Part shown: in pieces, positions 8,736-17,516 of the stretch
Layout of the letters: every line of letters starts with the position of its first letter
Numbering within the stretch: position 1 is the stretch's first letter
Origin: Rhodococcus opacus
GTDB taxonomy: Bacteria > Actinomycetota > Actinomycetes > Mycobacteriales > Mycobacteriaceae
Assembly: GCF_012396235.1 (NCBI RefSeq)
Contig: NZ_JAAXPA010000020.1
Span: 1-64,000, forward strand
Reading direction: 5' to 3'
DNA: 64,000 bases
Translations under genes and position numbers: made by a program
Notes under the pieces: model-generated
What the model saw: the letters and a program-made list of their open reading frames with translations, nothing else
Databases searched by the model: none
Told to the model about the DNA's origin: nothing

Positions 8736-8993
8736 TTAGCCGCGGGCGAGGCGGCGTACGGCGCCGCGGAGGGTGTGTTCGATCTGGGGCAGGTCGACGT
8801 CCTCGGGGGCGGTGGCGGTGTTCTGGGTGGGGTTCCAGCTGATTCGGCGGTCGATCCCGGTGGCCGCGGCGGCGAGTTCGGTGCTCCACTCGCTCAGGGT
8901 CGGTTCGGGGTTGTCGACGTCTTCCCACTCGAGGATCCAGAGAGCGAGTGTGTGCCACTGCAGGTCGGTGGCGTGGATGGTGCGGGTTGTCAT
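8736..8993 (-). CDS. Small hypothetical protein
   Basis: 85 residues beginning MTTRTIHATDLQWHTLALWI. It is acidic in the middle (EWEDVDNPEPTLSEWSTEL) with a helical C-terminus (IEHTLRGAVRRLA). AGGA lies 4-5 bases before the ATG at 8993. I do not recognise the family. With the next small gene upstream it may form a two-gene unit. Confidence 0.55.
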   Translation of the reverse strand: MTTRTIHATDLQWHTLALWILEWEDVDNPEPTLSEWSTELAAAATGIDRRISWNPTQNTATAPEDVDLPQIEHTLRGAVRRLARG

Positions 8994-9144
8994 CGGGTCC
9001 TGGCTTCTGTGGGGTTGGTGGCTGGTTTCTGCGGTCGGCGATGTCGGCAGAAATGGGTGGGTTCCGACGTCGACGCGCAGGGAGGACGGGGGTCCTGGCA
9101 CGGGAATGCGCGGAAGCCATCGGCTCGAGGGCATGTGTGCGGAC

Positions 9145-9333
9145 TTATTCGCGTTCCGGCGCTCCCGCTGTTCGGCGGCTCAACCGTTGCGTGATCTGGT
9201 CCGGTTCCACCAGTTCGAAGTAGCGCGGGTCGGGATTGGTTCGGGCCGCGACGATGTCGCCGTAGTTGATCATCCGGGTCGCGGCGCCGAGATGGATTCT
9301 TTCGTGGGTGCCGACGTATCGGAAATGTGGCAT
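9145..9333 (-). CDS. Small hypothetical protein (62 aa)
   Basis: It starts MPHFRYVGTHERIHLG at ATG 9333, with AGGAAGGA 6 bases upstream, the best ribosome site in this part. It contains MINYGDIVAARTNPDPRYFE and a charged tail, a small beta-rich fold of unknown role. The putative ArsR-type operator at 9512 lies 180 bases upstream and could control it. No family recognised. Confidence 0.55.
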   Translation of the reverse strand: MPHFRYVGTHERIHLGAATRMINYGDIVAARTNPDPRYFELVEPDQITQRLSRRTAGAPERE

Positions 9334-9511
9334 GACGATCCTTCCTCGCGGGCGTGGCCGGTGATCGGGCACATTGCCGGACGGATGGGGTGCCACCACC
9401 GCATGCGCGCCGGCCCAGCCTGGGTGGTTTCGCCGAGCCCCGGTTCCCCTTTGCTCGATCCGGGAGGCGCATGACCCCATCCCAGTTCACCGCCACTTCC
9501 ATTTTTTCTAC

Positions 9512-9527
9512 TTACGAATATTAGCAA
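9512..9527. promoter_or_regulatory. Putative ArsR operator, site 1
   Basis: TTACGAA-TA-TTAGCAA. It matches the perfect palindrome at 11792 in 12 of the 14 half-site bases (TTGCTAA/TTAGCAA). It lies in a local AT-rich island between the DUF5313 gene end and the small gene at 9145-9333, which reads away from it. Confidence 0.5.
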
Positions 9528-9590
9528 TTAATTGGCTGGTAGTGAACGGGGTGCACCCCGGGTTCGGGGCTGCACCGGGGTGTTGCGGGA

Positions 9591-10013
9591 TCAGGGGGCG
9601 GATCGGTAGCGGGATTCGTAGGAGGCCTGCTCCTGGTCGAGTCGGCGTTGTTTGGTGGCGTTGAGGAGGCGGGGGTCGATGCCGTGGCTGACCAGGCGGT
9701 GGCGGAGGTAGATGTTCTTCAGGGCGAGGAGGAAGTACACGAACGGCAGGAACAGCAGCAGCACCATGCCGGTGCGGATGATCCAGGGGCCGGGGATGAG
9801 CAGGAGCCCGGCGAGGATCGGGATCAGCGGGATGAGGCAGCGGGTGGCGTAGCGGCGGGTGGCGCCGGGGCCGGTGGTGTCCGCGATGACCCAGGGGTGC
9901 AGCTGGGTGGGCAGGGTTCTGCCCAGGACGTAGCCGACGCGTTGCCGCGCAGTGGGTTCGGGTGTTGTGGCGGTGGGTGTGCGGGTGGTGTTGTCTGCGG
10001 TGTTCTCGGTCAT
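9591..10013 (-). CDS. DUF5313 family membrane protein
   Basis: 140 residues. The features are ARQRVGYVLGRTLPTQLHPW, then two hydrophobic segments at about residues 61-100, then IYLRHRLVSHGIDPRLLN. The Y-x-x-G-R-x-L-P start and R-H-R-L-x-x-H-G-I/L-D end are diagnostic of the mycolata family DUF5313, whose role is unknown. The first bases overlap the sulP stop as ATGA, so it is co-transcribed with and coupled to the transporter. The family normally occurs alone; its linkage to SulP is notable. Confidence 0.85.
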   Translation of the reverse strand: MTENTADNTTRTPTATTPEPTARQRVGYVLGRTLPTQLHPWVIADTTGPGATRRYATRCLIPLIPILAGLLLIPGPWIIRTGMVLLLFLPFVYFLLALKNIYLRHRLVSHGIDPRLLNATKQRRLDQEQASYESRYRSAP

Positions 10014-11746
10014 GGTCGGTCCTCGTTCGTGGTGGAGGTGTAGTGGTGTTCGGGTAGGACGAGCACGCGGGCGTAGGCGATGGCGCGCGGGGTGGTGTCG
10101 AAGAGGTGCCGCTGTTCGCTGTCGGTGGTGGTGAACACCCCAAGGGCCTCGAGCGGCCGGAGATGTTCGGGTTTGGCTCCGGAGATCAGGACGGTGATGT
10201 GCCGGTGCTCGAGTTTGGTGATGACGTCCTTGAGGACGATCGCCCCGGTGGCGTCGATCGTGGTGATCCGCGACATCCGCAGGATCACCACCTTCACGTC
10301 GGAGACGTCGGCGAGTTCGAGCAGGAACCGGTGCGCGGCGGCGAAGAACAGGGCGCCGTCGATCCGGTATGCGACGATGTGCTCGCGGAGCAGGTCGTGT
10401 TCCTCGGCGAGGTGGTCGTCGGTGTCGAGCGGGACCTGTTCGATGCGGGCGGACTTGGCGACCGCGCGGAGCGCGAGGACCGCGGCGAACCCGACCCCGA
10501 CGGCGACCGCGGTGACCAGGTCGAAGACGACGGTCACCAGGAAGGTGGCGACCATGACGATCGTGTCGGCGCGGGTGGCGCGGGTGATGGCCAGGATCGA
10601 GGCGGTCTCGACCATCCGCACCGTGGTCGCCAGCAGCACCCCCGCCAGGGCGGCGAGCGGAATCTGCGCGACGAGCCCCGCCGCCAGATACACGATCGCC
10701 GCCAGGATCACCGCGTGAGTGAGGGCGGCGAGCCGGGTGCGGGCACCGGAGCGCACGTTGACCGCGGTGCGGGCGATCGCCCCGGTGGCCGGCACCCCAC
10801 CGAACAGGGGGGCGGCGATGTTCGCCAGCCCCTGCCCGAACAGTTCCCGGTCCGGGTTGTGGCGGGCTCCCACCGCCATCGAGTCGGCGGCGGTCGCCGA
10901 CAGCAGCGACTCGAGTGCCGCCAGCGCGGCGACCGCGAGTGCCGGGGCGATCAGCGAGGTCAGCTCACCGACGTGCAGAAAACTCAGGGTCGGCGCGGCG
11001 AACCCGGCCGGAATGGCGCCGATCCGGGCGATGTCGAGGTGAAAGAGTTGCGCGATCAGGGTGGCGGCGGCGACCGCGATCAGGGAGAACGGGATCCTCG
11101 GGAGGTAGCGGCCGCCGACGAGAATGACCACGGCCACCGCCAGTGCGGTCGCCGGAGTCAGTAGCGAGGGCTTCTGGGCGAACTGGTGGACGGCGTCGGC
11201 GGCGCTCTGCCACACCTTCTCCCCGGCGGCGTCGGCGATTCCCAACGCGGCGGGAAACTGTTGCAGGGCGATCACCACGGCGATCCCGGCGGTGAACCCC
11301 TCGATCACCGGCGCCGGCATGTAGCGCACGGCCCGGCCCACCCCGGCGAACGCGAGAACGACCAGCACCAGGCCGGCGATCAGCCCGACCGCGAGCACGC
11401 CGGTCGGCCCGTACTGGCCGACGATTGGCACCAACACCACGGTCATCGCACCAGTCGGGCCCGACACCTGGAACCGGGACCCGCCGAAGACGGCCGCCAC
11501 CGCCCCGGCAATGACCGCCGTCGTCAGGCCGGCGGCGGCGCCGAGACCCGAACTGATCCCGAACCCCAACGCCAGCGGCAGCGCCACCAGCGCGACGATC
11601 AGCCCGGCGAGCAGGTCCGCGCCCGGGGCACCGGCCGCGGGTGTCCACTCACCCCAGCGCGGCAGCAGCGCGGCCACCGACCGCGCCGCCCGCACGAGGG
11701 CGCTCTCGGCCCCGTCGGCCGGGCCGGTGGGGGTTGGTTCGGTCAT
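10010..11746 (-). CDS. SulP family anion transporter with STAS domain
   Basis: 578 residues. An N-terminal membrane domain of about 10-12 helices (residues 40-430) starts with DLLAGLIVALVALPLALGFG and includes GGSRFQVSGPTGAMTVVLVP, the SulP signature. A cytosolic STAS domain follows at about 450-560 (KVVILRMSRITTIDATGA). SulP proteins carry sulfate, bicarbonate or other anions; the substrate is not readable from sequence. The start ATG is 46 bases from a perfect palindromic operator. Next to PEP carboxykinase, a bicarbonate role is possible but only inferred. Confidence 0.93.
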   Translation of the reverse strand: MTEPTPTGPADGAESALVRAARSVAALLPRWGEWTPAAGAPGADLLAGLIVALVALPLALGFGISSGLGAAAGLTTAVIAGAVAAVFGGSRFQVSGPTGAMTVVLVPIVGQYGPTGVLAVGLIAGLVLVVLAFAGVGRAVRYMPAPVIEGFTAGIAVVIALQQFPAALGIADAAGEKVWQSAADAVHQFAQKPSLLTPATALAVAVVILVGGRYLPRIPFSLIAVAAATLIAQLFHLDIARIGAIPAGFAAPTLSFLHVGELTSLIAPALAVAALAALESLLSATAADSMAVGARHNPDRELFGQGLANIAAPLFGGVPATGAIARTAVNVRSGARTRLAALTHAVILAAIVYLAAGLVAQIPLAALAGVLLATTVRMVETASILAITRATRADTIVMVATFLVTVVFDLVTAVAVGVGFAAVLALRAVAKSARIEQVPLDTDDHLAEEHDLLREHIVAYRIDGALFFAAAHRFLLELADVSDVKVVILRMSRITTIDATGAIVLKDVITKLEHRHITVLISGAKPEHLRPLEALGVFTTTDSEQRHLFDTTPRAIAYARVLVLPEHHYTSTTNEDRP

Positions 11747-11791
11747 CGACGTTCCTCGGTAGTGACGGCCAGCGGGCCATCAATTCTATAA

Positions 11792-11807
11792 TTGCTAATG
11801 TTAGCAA
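11792..11807. promoter_or_regulatory. Putative ArsR operator, site 2 (perfect palindrome)
   Basis: TTGCTAATGTTAGCAA: 7-base half sites TTGCTAA and TTAGCAA, exact inverted copies, with a 2-base spacer. It lies in the 82-base gap between the divergent starts of sulP (11746) and the zinc-ribbon gene (11829). Size and symmetry fit an ArsR/SmtB dimer site. Confidence 0.6.
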
Positions 11808-11828
11808 GTAACCATCATGGAAAGTTGA

Positions 11829-12017
11829 GTGATGCGGGTAACCCCGATCACCGCCCTGCGGGGGCGGATTCTGCACTGCACCGACCGCGGACGGTGGTGC
11901 CGGGTGTCGGCGCTGCGGACCGGCACCGACTGCTGCCCCAGGTGTGGGCACCGGGCGCTGGTCGTGGGCGGGACCGGACGGCCTCACCGCTCGGAACCCG
12001 GCACGGTCTCGAACTGA
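11829..12017 (+). CDS. Small zinc-ribbon-like protein
   Basis: 61-62 residues, starting at GTG 11829 or ATG 11832 with GGAAAG upstream. Cysteines occur as HC..WC early and DCCPRCGH later, the C-x2-C-G-H knuckle of zinc ribbons. It is divergent from sulP and shares the palindromic operator, so it is probably co-regulated. It could be a small metal- or nucleic-acid-binding adaptor; no function is claimed. Confidence 0.5.
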   Translation: MMRVTPITALRGRILHCTDRGRWCRVSALRTGTDCCPRCGHRALVVGGTGRPHRSEPGTVSN

Positions 12018-12075
12018 TCCGTGCTGCCCGGCCTGCATGGGAGACCAGGCGCCCAGGGGCGTTGCGCGTCCCGGG

Positions 12076-13968
12076 TCAGAACTGCGGTTGTGACCAGCGC
12101 GAATCCTTCTCGGGGGAGGTAGGGTGAGCGCCCCGGCGGTGGAGGACGTCGCCGAGTTCGAGATCGGCCAGGCGGAGCTTGAGGGCCCCGAGCTCTTCGC
12201 GCAGGACGTCGGGCAGCTTGTTGCCGCCGATCCTCGCGTACCACTCGTCGATCAACCGGGTCTCGGCCACCCATTCGGTCGTGTCGACCTTCAAGGCGGC
12301 GGCGATCTTGGTGTGATCGAACTTCAAGCCCGTCAGGTCGAGGGCGCCCGGGGTGGGCACCAGGCAGATCGGGGTCTCGTCGGCTTCGGCGGTGCCCTCG
12401 ATCCGCCGCAGCGCCCACTCGAGGATCCGGGAATTCTCCCCGAAGCCCGGCCAGAGAAATTCGTCGTCATCGCCGCGGCGGAACCAGTTGACGTAGAAGA
12501 TCTTCGGCAACAACCCGGCGTTCGTCCGGGTGCCGATGTCGAGCCAGTGCTGGAAGTAGTCCCCGACGTGGTAGCCGAGGAACGGCAGCATCGCCATCGG
12601 GTCGCGGCGCACGACGCCGACCTGCCCGGCCGCGGCGGCCGTGGTTTCCGACGACAGGGTCGAGGCCAGGAACACCCCGTGCTGCCAGCTGCGCGATTCG
12701 GTGACCAGTGGGATGGTGGTGGCGCGGCGGCCGCCGAAGAAGATCGCCGAGATCGGCACCCCGCCAGGATCGTTCCATTCGGGGGCGACGGTCGGGCACT
12801 GGGCGATCGGGGTGCAGTACCGGGAGTTCGGGTGCGCGGCAGGCTCTCCGGAGGTCGGGGTCCAGTCCCGTCGTTTCCAGTCCGTCAGGTGCGGCGGCGG
12901 CGTGTCGGTCATCCCTTCCCACCAGATATCGCCGTCGTCGGTGCGGGCGACGTTGGTGAAGATCGAGTTGCCCCGCTCGATAGTGGCCATGGCGTGCGGG
13001 TTGGTGTGGACGCCGGAGCCGGGGGCGACGCCGAAGAACCCGGCCTCCGGGTTGACCGCATAGAGCCGGCCGTCGTCACCGAACCGCAGCCAGGCGATGT
13101 CGTCGCCGATCGTTTCGGCCGTCCATCCGTCGAGGGTGGGGTCGAGCATCGCGAGGTTGGTCTTGCCGCAGGCCGACGGGAACGCCGCGGCGACGTAGTG
13201 CACTCGCTGCTCGGGTGAGGTGAGTTTGAGGATCAGCATGTGCTCGGCAAGCCAGCCCTCGTCCTTCGCCATCTTCGACGCGATCCGCAGTGAGTAGCAC
13301 TTCTTGCCGAGCAGGGCGTTGCCGCCGTAGCCGGAGCCGTAGCTCCAGATGGTGCGCTCCTCGGGGAAGTGGGAAATATATTTGGTGTGGTCGCACGGCC
13401 ACGGCACGTCGGCCTGCCCCGGGTACAGCGGGGCGCCGACCGAGTGCAGGCATCGGACGAACTCGGTGCCCGCGATGAGCCTGTCCCAGACCGGGGTGCC
13501 GGAGCGGGTCATGATCTGCATCGATACCGCCACGTATTCCGAGTCGGTGATCTGGACCCCGAACTTCGGCTCGGCCGCATCGAGGGGGCCCATACAGAAC
13601 GCGATGACGTACATCGTCCGCCCGGCCATCGCCCCGCGGAAGTGCTCGGTCATCACCGTCTTCATATCGACCGGGTCCATCCAGTTGTTCGTCGGACCCG
13701 CGTCGGCCTGGAACCGGGAACAGATGAAGGTGCGGTCCTCGACCCGGGCGACGTCGTCGGGGTCGGAGGCGCACCAGAAGGAGTTCGGTTTGCGCTCCAG
13801 TCGCACGAAGGTGCCCTTGTCCACCAATTGTGTGGTCAGCCGGTCCCACTCGCCGGCGCTGCCGTCGCACCACACCACATCATCCGGTGCGGTGAGGTCG
13901 GCGACGTCTTCGACCCAGGACACGACGGCGGGATGTGCAGTGGGGGCGGCGGCGGTGGGGGTGCTCAC
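12076..13968 (-). CDS. pckG: GTP-dependent phosphoenolpyruvate carboxykinase
   Basis: 630 residues from GTG 13968 (GAGGAG 8 bases upstream). It catalyses oxaloacetate + GTP to PEP + CO2 + GDP, linking the TCA cycle with gluconeogenesis. Visible motifs are [13 protein letters not shown] (P-loop, about 262-274), GDDIAWLRF (metal/nucleotide site) and [23 protein letters not shown] and the guanine-site region FFGGRR follow. The C-terminus runs about 30 residues past the usual end with a charged tail ([16 protein letters not shown]), suggesting loss of the original stop. It follows the malic-enzyme-like gene by 59 bases, likely one transcript. Confidence 0.95.
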   Translation of the reverse strand: MSTPTAAAPTAHPAVVSWVEDVADLTAPDDVVWCDGSAGEWDRLTTQLVDKGTFVRLERKPNSFWCASDPDDVARVEDRTFICSRFQADAGPTNNWMDPVDMKTVMTEHFRGAMAGRTMYVIAFCMGPLDAAEPKFGVQITDSEYVAVSMQIMTRSGTPVWDRLIAGTEFVRCLHSVGAPLYPGQADVPWPCDHTKYISHFPEERTIWSYGSGYGGNALLGKKCYSLRIASKMAKDEGWLAEHMLILKLTSPEQRVHYVAAAFPSACGKTNLAMLDPTLDGWTAETIGDDIAWLRFGDDGRLYAVNPEAGFFGVAPGSGVHTNPHAMATIERGNSIFTNVARTDDGDIWWEGMTDTPPPHLTDWKRRDWTPTSGEPAAHPNSRYCTPIAQCPTVAPEWNDPGGVPISAIFFGGRRATTIPLVTESRSWQHGVFLASTLSSETTAAAAGQVGVVRRDPMAMLPFLGYHVGDYFQHWLDIGTRTNAGLLPKIFYVNWFRRGDDDEFLWPGFGENSRILEWALRRIEGTAEADETPICLVPTPGALDLTGLKFDHTKIAAALKVDTTEWVAETRLIDEWYARIGGNKLPDVLREELGALKLRLADLELGDVLHRRGAHPTSPEKDSRWSQPQF

Positions 13969-14027
13969 GGGTGTTCTCCTCAAAAGAACTCGATATAATG
14001 TGCTGCTTGCTGGCGCGGTGCGTTCGA

Positions 14028-14819
14028 TCACCGATGGTGATCGCGATACGGGACGGGATGGCCCAGGGCCCGGCTCACGTGGCGGGCGACGGCGGACACC
14101 AGCAGCCGATCATCGGCGAACGGCAGCATCTGGTCGGCGGGGGTGATCAGCGCCAGCGCCCGCACACATGCGGCCACCACCTCGACAGTCAAGGTCCGCA
14201 CGCCGTGTCCACACAGTGCGGCGAGCAGCCCGGGTAGCACCAGCGCACCATAGGCGAAGCCGTAGGCGGGGACCGTCACCGTGCGCCCGGGCGCCGCACC
14301 GTCGGGGGCGCAGCCGGAGAGATCGACCAGGACATCGTTGTGTTCCATCAATCGGCGCAGCGGGAACGCCTCGGCATCACGCTCGTGCCAGCTGCTCAGA
14401 TCCCCGACCCCGGAGGCGATCAACACCGGCGCCAGCAACGGCGCCCACGACGCGCCGGTGACGACGACTCTGCCGGCGCGTGGGGGGACGCTGCGGCGGC
14501 GCAGGGTGGTGATCGTCGCGGCCGCCACCGCCACCGCCGCCGTCAGCACGTCCAGTTCGGTGAGGATCACGGGCCCGCGCTCGGTCAGTATTTGCGGTTC
14601 ACTCGTGGTCACCGGAAGGCACAGCGCGCGCATCGGAGTCCGCTCCCGGATGAGTGCCGCATAGTCCTCCATCGCGACCCACGGCGGCCGGGTCCGCGCC
14701 GACCCGGCCGTGCCCGAGCGGGTGGTGGACACCGCGACGACGGCAACGCTGATTCCCGTCAAGGCCGGACCGGCGCCGTCGGGCGAACCGCTGGCACCAC
14801 CGTCGTGATTGTTCGTCAC
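14028..14819 (-). CDS. Malic-enzyme-like protein, truncated and divergent
   Basis: 263 residues. [16 protein letters not shown] near the middle, then [14 protein letters not shown], recalls the NAD-binding strand-turn-helix of malic enzymes (VVxGAGAAGxxIAxLLLAAG). The end, [20 protein letters not shown] then [18 protein letters not shown], parallels the family's FPGLFRGLLDARARxIT.EM...AAARALA and the final P-x-x-D/N...V segment. The N-terminal Tyr/Lys catalytic domain is missing and the glycine motif is degenerate. I infer a non-catalytic or altered paralogue. It lies between arsR and pckG, all on one strand. Confidence 0.5.
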   Translation of the reverse strand: MTNNHDGGASGSPDGAGPALTGISVAVVAVSTTRSGTAGSARTRPPWVAMEDYAALIRERTPMRALCLPVTTSEPQILTERGPVILTELDVLTAAVAVAAATITTLRRRSVPPRAGRVVVTGASWAPLLAPVLIASGVGDLSSWHERDAEAFPLRRLMEHNDVLVDLSGCAPDGAAPGRTVTVPAYGFAYGALVLPGLLAALCGHGVRTLTVEVVAACVRALALITPADQMLPFADDRLLVSAVARHVSRALGHPVPYRDHHR

Positions 14820-14891
14820 CGCCCACTTCTCTTTTCTCGTTTTCCGATCGAGAGTGAAATCTCCGCGCCATCATCCACACGATGTACGCAC

Positions 14892-14907
14892 TTAAGAGAA
14901 TTCGCAA
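14892..14907. promoter_or_regulatory. Degenerate ArsR operator candidate, site 4
   Basis: TTAAGAG-AA-TTCGCAA. The right half is the complement of TTGCGAA seen in site 3; the left half is poor. It lies 73 bases upstream of the malic-enzyme-like gene start, in the gap behind arsR. Confidence 0.25.
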
Positions 14908-14950
14908 TCAGCATGTGCAATGGAGGGATTCCTGCCTCGGTGAGCCCCCG

Positions 14951-15316
14951 TCAGCCCCCGGTTTCACCCACCAAGGCAGGAGGTTCGGACACGTCCTCGA
15001 GTACTTCGGCCTGCCCGGCGACCACCCCGGTCAAGATCCCCCGCGCAACCCGCAGGAGCTCGGCGATGCGGGGGGAAGTCAGCGCGTAGGACACCGACAG
15101 GCCCTCGCGGCGGGCGGTGACCAGGCCGGCCCGTCGGAGGATCGACAGCTGCTGGGACAGGTTCGCCGGCTCGATGCCCACCTCGGGCAACATCTCGGAC
15201 ACGGCGTGTTCGCGTTCGCTGAGCAGCTCGAGGACCCGGATGCGCGCCGGGTGCCCCAAGGTCTTGAAGAAGTCCGCCTTCATCTGATAAAGCGGTTGGC
15301 GCGAGTTCGCGGTCAT
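14951..15316 (-). CDS. ArsR/SmtB family transcriptional regulator
   Basis: 121 residues. FFKTLGHPARIRVLELLSE opens the winged helix. ANLSQQLSILRRAGLV is the recognition helix region (about 50-65), followed by the wing RREGLSVSYAL. ArsR proteins repress until a metal, oxidant or other ligand binds. This one has no cysteine at all, and the usual metal-binding ELCVCDL position reads EHAVSEM, so arsenic/cadmium sensing is unlikely. AGGAGGAG precedes the ATG. An operator-like palindrome lies 106 bases upstream, consistent with autoregulation. Confidence 0.9.
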   Translation of the reverse strand: MTANSRQPLYQMKADFFKTLGHPARIRVLELLSEREHAVSEMLPEVGIEPANLSQQLSILRRAGLVTARREGLSVSYALTSPRIAELLRVARGILTGVVAGQAEVLEDVSEPPALVGETGG

Positions 15317-15421
15317 GGCTCCTCCTGTCGTCGGGGTCGAGCCAGCGGCGGCGAGGTGCGTGTCGCGGTGGCCGGGTTTGCTGCCTCGCCTGCAACCTGC
15401 AATCCCGGCAGGTTACGTTAC

Positions 15422-15437
15422 TTGCGAATCTTAGCAA
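15422..15437. promoter_or_regulatory. Putative ArsR operator, site 3
   Basis: TTGCGAA-TC-TTAGCAA, one half-site change from the perfect palindrome at 11792. A further inverted half TTGCTAG follows one base later (TTAGCAA-T-TTGCTAG), giving an overlapping second palindrome. It lies upstream of arsR in an AT-rich patch. Confidence 0.5.
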
Positions 15438-15599
15438 TTTGCTAGAATTCGTGCTGCAGAGCCCCTTCCGGCCCCGCATCCCGAAACCCGGGCGCCCGTA
15501 AACGGTCGCGGCAGGCGCCTCGCCACCGAGGGGAGAGGACCGGACCGACCGCGCTGGTCAACGATCCCTACCCTGTCCGATGCCGGCAACTGGCCGGTG

Positions 15600-16010
15600 G
15601 TGAGCGAGCCGATGAGCACAGCCGATGCAGAGATGACAGCGCGACCTGGGTCACGGCGACCGGTGGCGACGATCGTCGCGATGCACCTCGGTTTCGTGGA
15701 CGCCTTCGGGTTCGTCCTCCTCGGCCGGTTCTTCGTCTCCTCGATCGATGCCACCACCACCCGGACCGGCGTCGCCCTCGGCAGCAGTTCGTGGTTCGTC
15801 GTGGTTCGTCGTGGGCCTGGCCGGGGCGATCCTGGCCGGGTTCGTCGTCGGTGTCGTCCTGGCCGCGGTGGTCGGCCGGATGTGGCCACGCGAGCGGGTG
15901 CCGCGGGTTCTGCTGCTCACGGCGGTTCTCCTCGCGGCGGCCGGCGCTCTCCGTGCGGTCACCACCACTGCACCCCTGATCGGATTCGCCCTCGCCCTGG
16001 CCGGTCGGGC
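15600..16010 (+). pseudogene. DUF1275 (YoaK-like) membrane protein, frameshifted and truncated
   Basis: The first frame reads VAMHLGFVDAFGFVLLGRFF and then SSIDATTTRTGVALGSSSWF, matching the start of DUF1275/YoaK membrane proteins (GYVDAIGFL...GN.TRLGV). At 15791-15810 a 10-bp unit is repeated and shifts the frame. The adjacent frame then gives GLAGAILAGFVVGVVLAAVV, GRMWPRER and further hydrophobic segments. Removing one 10-bp copy restores one open frame. After about 16010 similarity stops, so the 3' half has also been lost. Function of the family is unknown. Confidence 0.65.
15791..15810. repeat. 10-bp tandem duplication causing a frameshift
   Basis: GTGGTTCGTC occurs twice in tandem (15791-15800, 15801-15810). 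Deleting one copy joins SSSWFV directly to VGLAG in one frame. Confidence 0.8.
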
Positions 16011-16163
16011 GCCGGGTCATATTCCTCGGTACCGGCGAACAGCTGAACCCGTAGGAACCAGTAGGCGGGCACACCGGGGAGACGCGGCCTCGAGGGACAC
16101 CTGAGTTGTCCACCCGCGCGGTCGCCACACCCTCGTCGACAGCACGTGTGACCAGCCGGTACG

Positions 16164-16299
16164 CGGTATTGCGGTGCCCGCTGGGCGCGCGTAAATTGGG
16201 TTTTGCAGATCGAGAGAGTAATCGGTAACGGTGAAAAATCGAGAAGTAGAGATCCGGCCGAGAATGTGAAAACATTCCCGGCCGAACCCCTGTCTGGGG
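16164..16299. repeat. Structured dispersed repeat, copy A
   Basis: About 113 core bases are closely similar to 43234-43347, with weaker similarity some 20 bases further out. Shared blocks include CGAGAGAGTAATCGG, GAGATCCGGCCGAGAATGTG and CCGAACCCCTGTCTGGGG. Two hairpins are conserved: CGGCCGAGAATG paired with CATTCCCGGCCG, and CCCC-TGTCT-GGGG. Differences in the first hairpin fall in its loop (TGAAAA here, TGAGAG in copy B). It could be a small RNA, a leader element or a short mobile repeat. Confidence 0.65.
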
Positions 16300-16949
16300 T
16301 CTTCAGTTTTCGGTGTCGGTGCCCCCTGGATGCGCGGGCCCTTCCGCACGATGACCGGCCCGCACACGCAACTTCGGTCGACGCGGTCTGAGTGTCAAAG
16401 AGACGCCAGTCATCGATCAGGTGGCAGCCAGAGGCGTCGCCTGGCGACGCTCTTCATCCGTTCGACCAACTCGGGACGCAAAGGAGGCGACGAGGACTGT
16501 TCGAGTCATTTCGCAAGCCCACGAATCACCTGTCGACGGCACACCGAGGGTTGCCAGCATCGGTGCCACAGGCCGGTCGGAAGCGGGCCGCATATGTCCC
16601 TTGACACTCAACCACCGGTTTCGTCGGCGTATCCGTCGTTGCGCCGCCCCGGGGTGGCCGCCGAGCCGCAGGACCACAGCCATCGACGGTAGGCATTCAG
16701 ACTCTCCATGACGATCCGATGCGGCGAGCACCCGTCGGCGACGGAGTCTGGCGCTGCGGAATCAGCCTCGCTGTCGGTTCGCGGGCGTCGGGGTCGGGGA
16801 ACTTTTCGGTTGTCTCGAGGAACACCGCTCCCATGTCGGTGCGTATCTTCGAACAGTGGCCGCGCCGGGCGTCCCTGTTGTCAGGTCGAAGGGGTCGTCG
16901 GGGGCAGATTCCACTCGTGGGCGTGGACGAGAGGAACCGAGCCGGTCTC
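16300..16949. other. Intergenic stretch with unassigned frames
   Basis: About 650 bases between the dispersed repeat and the recombinase remnant. Open frames exist on both strands without recognisable motifs. A complement segment near 16880-16990 reads protein-like (MITAIACLRETGSVPLVHAH) but has no identifiable family. Confidence 0.35.
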
Positions 16950-17514
16950 CCGCAGACACGCGATGGCGGTGATCATGTCGTCGTCGCGGAGCGAATGGTC
17001 GTTACTGACCGACCAGGAAGGCACCGGGACGGTGCGGGCGCTGCCGTTCACCGCCAACCATCACAGCTGCCCGCCGTGTGCGTATGTGCGGTGGGCGCAG
17101 GTCGTCGCCGCATTCGATATCGCCGGCCGACCCGGGGTGATCCGGTTGCTGCGCACAGCAGCAGCGTTCGAGGGCCATGTGTCCCGGGCGGCGTTGCCGC
17201 GCATGCGAGCTCGGGCGCCGTTGTTCCGGGCGATCGCCAAGAATGGCAACCTCTCCGACACTGCGTTGTCGGGGGTGTCGGTGCATGCGGCGATCCGCCG
17301 CCGCGCCCGGGCCGCTGGCTACGACGAAAATGTGGTCGCGCAGCTCGGTGGGCACTCGCTCCGGGCCGGTTTCGTCACCCAGGCGTTCCGCAACGGCGCC
17401 GACGCGCACGCGATCATGCGGCAAACCGGGCACACCACCCCCGCGACCGTGGAGCTCTACGCCCGCGAACACGCCCCCCTCGTCGGCAACGCCGTCACCG
17501 ACATAGGACTCTGA
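16950..17514 (+). pseudogene. Tyrosine recombinase (integrase), C-terminal catalytic part
   Basis: The reading frame ending at 17514 carries the end of a phage-type integrase. GGHSLRAGFVTQAFRNGADA holds the H-x-x-R pair, IMRQTGHTTP the second histidine, and TVELYAREHAP the nucleophile tyrosine. The core-binding domain and the first catalytic arginine are absent upstream, where sequence before about 17000 is unrelated. The fragment could not recombine alone. Its stop is two bases before the start of a second recombinase-like gene, the tandem arrangement seen on Rhodococcus plasmids and integrative elements. Confidence 0.7.
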
Positions 17515-17516
17515 GC

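Noticed and set aside
10106..11164. 352-codon + frame opposite sulP
   Set aside because: Asp/Gly/Arg-rich antisense shadow of the transporter gene.
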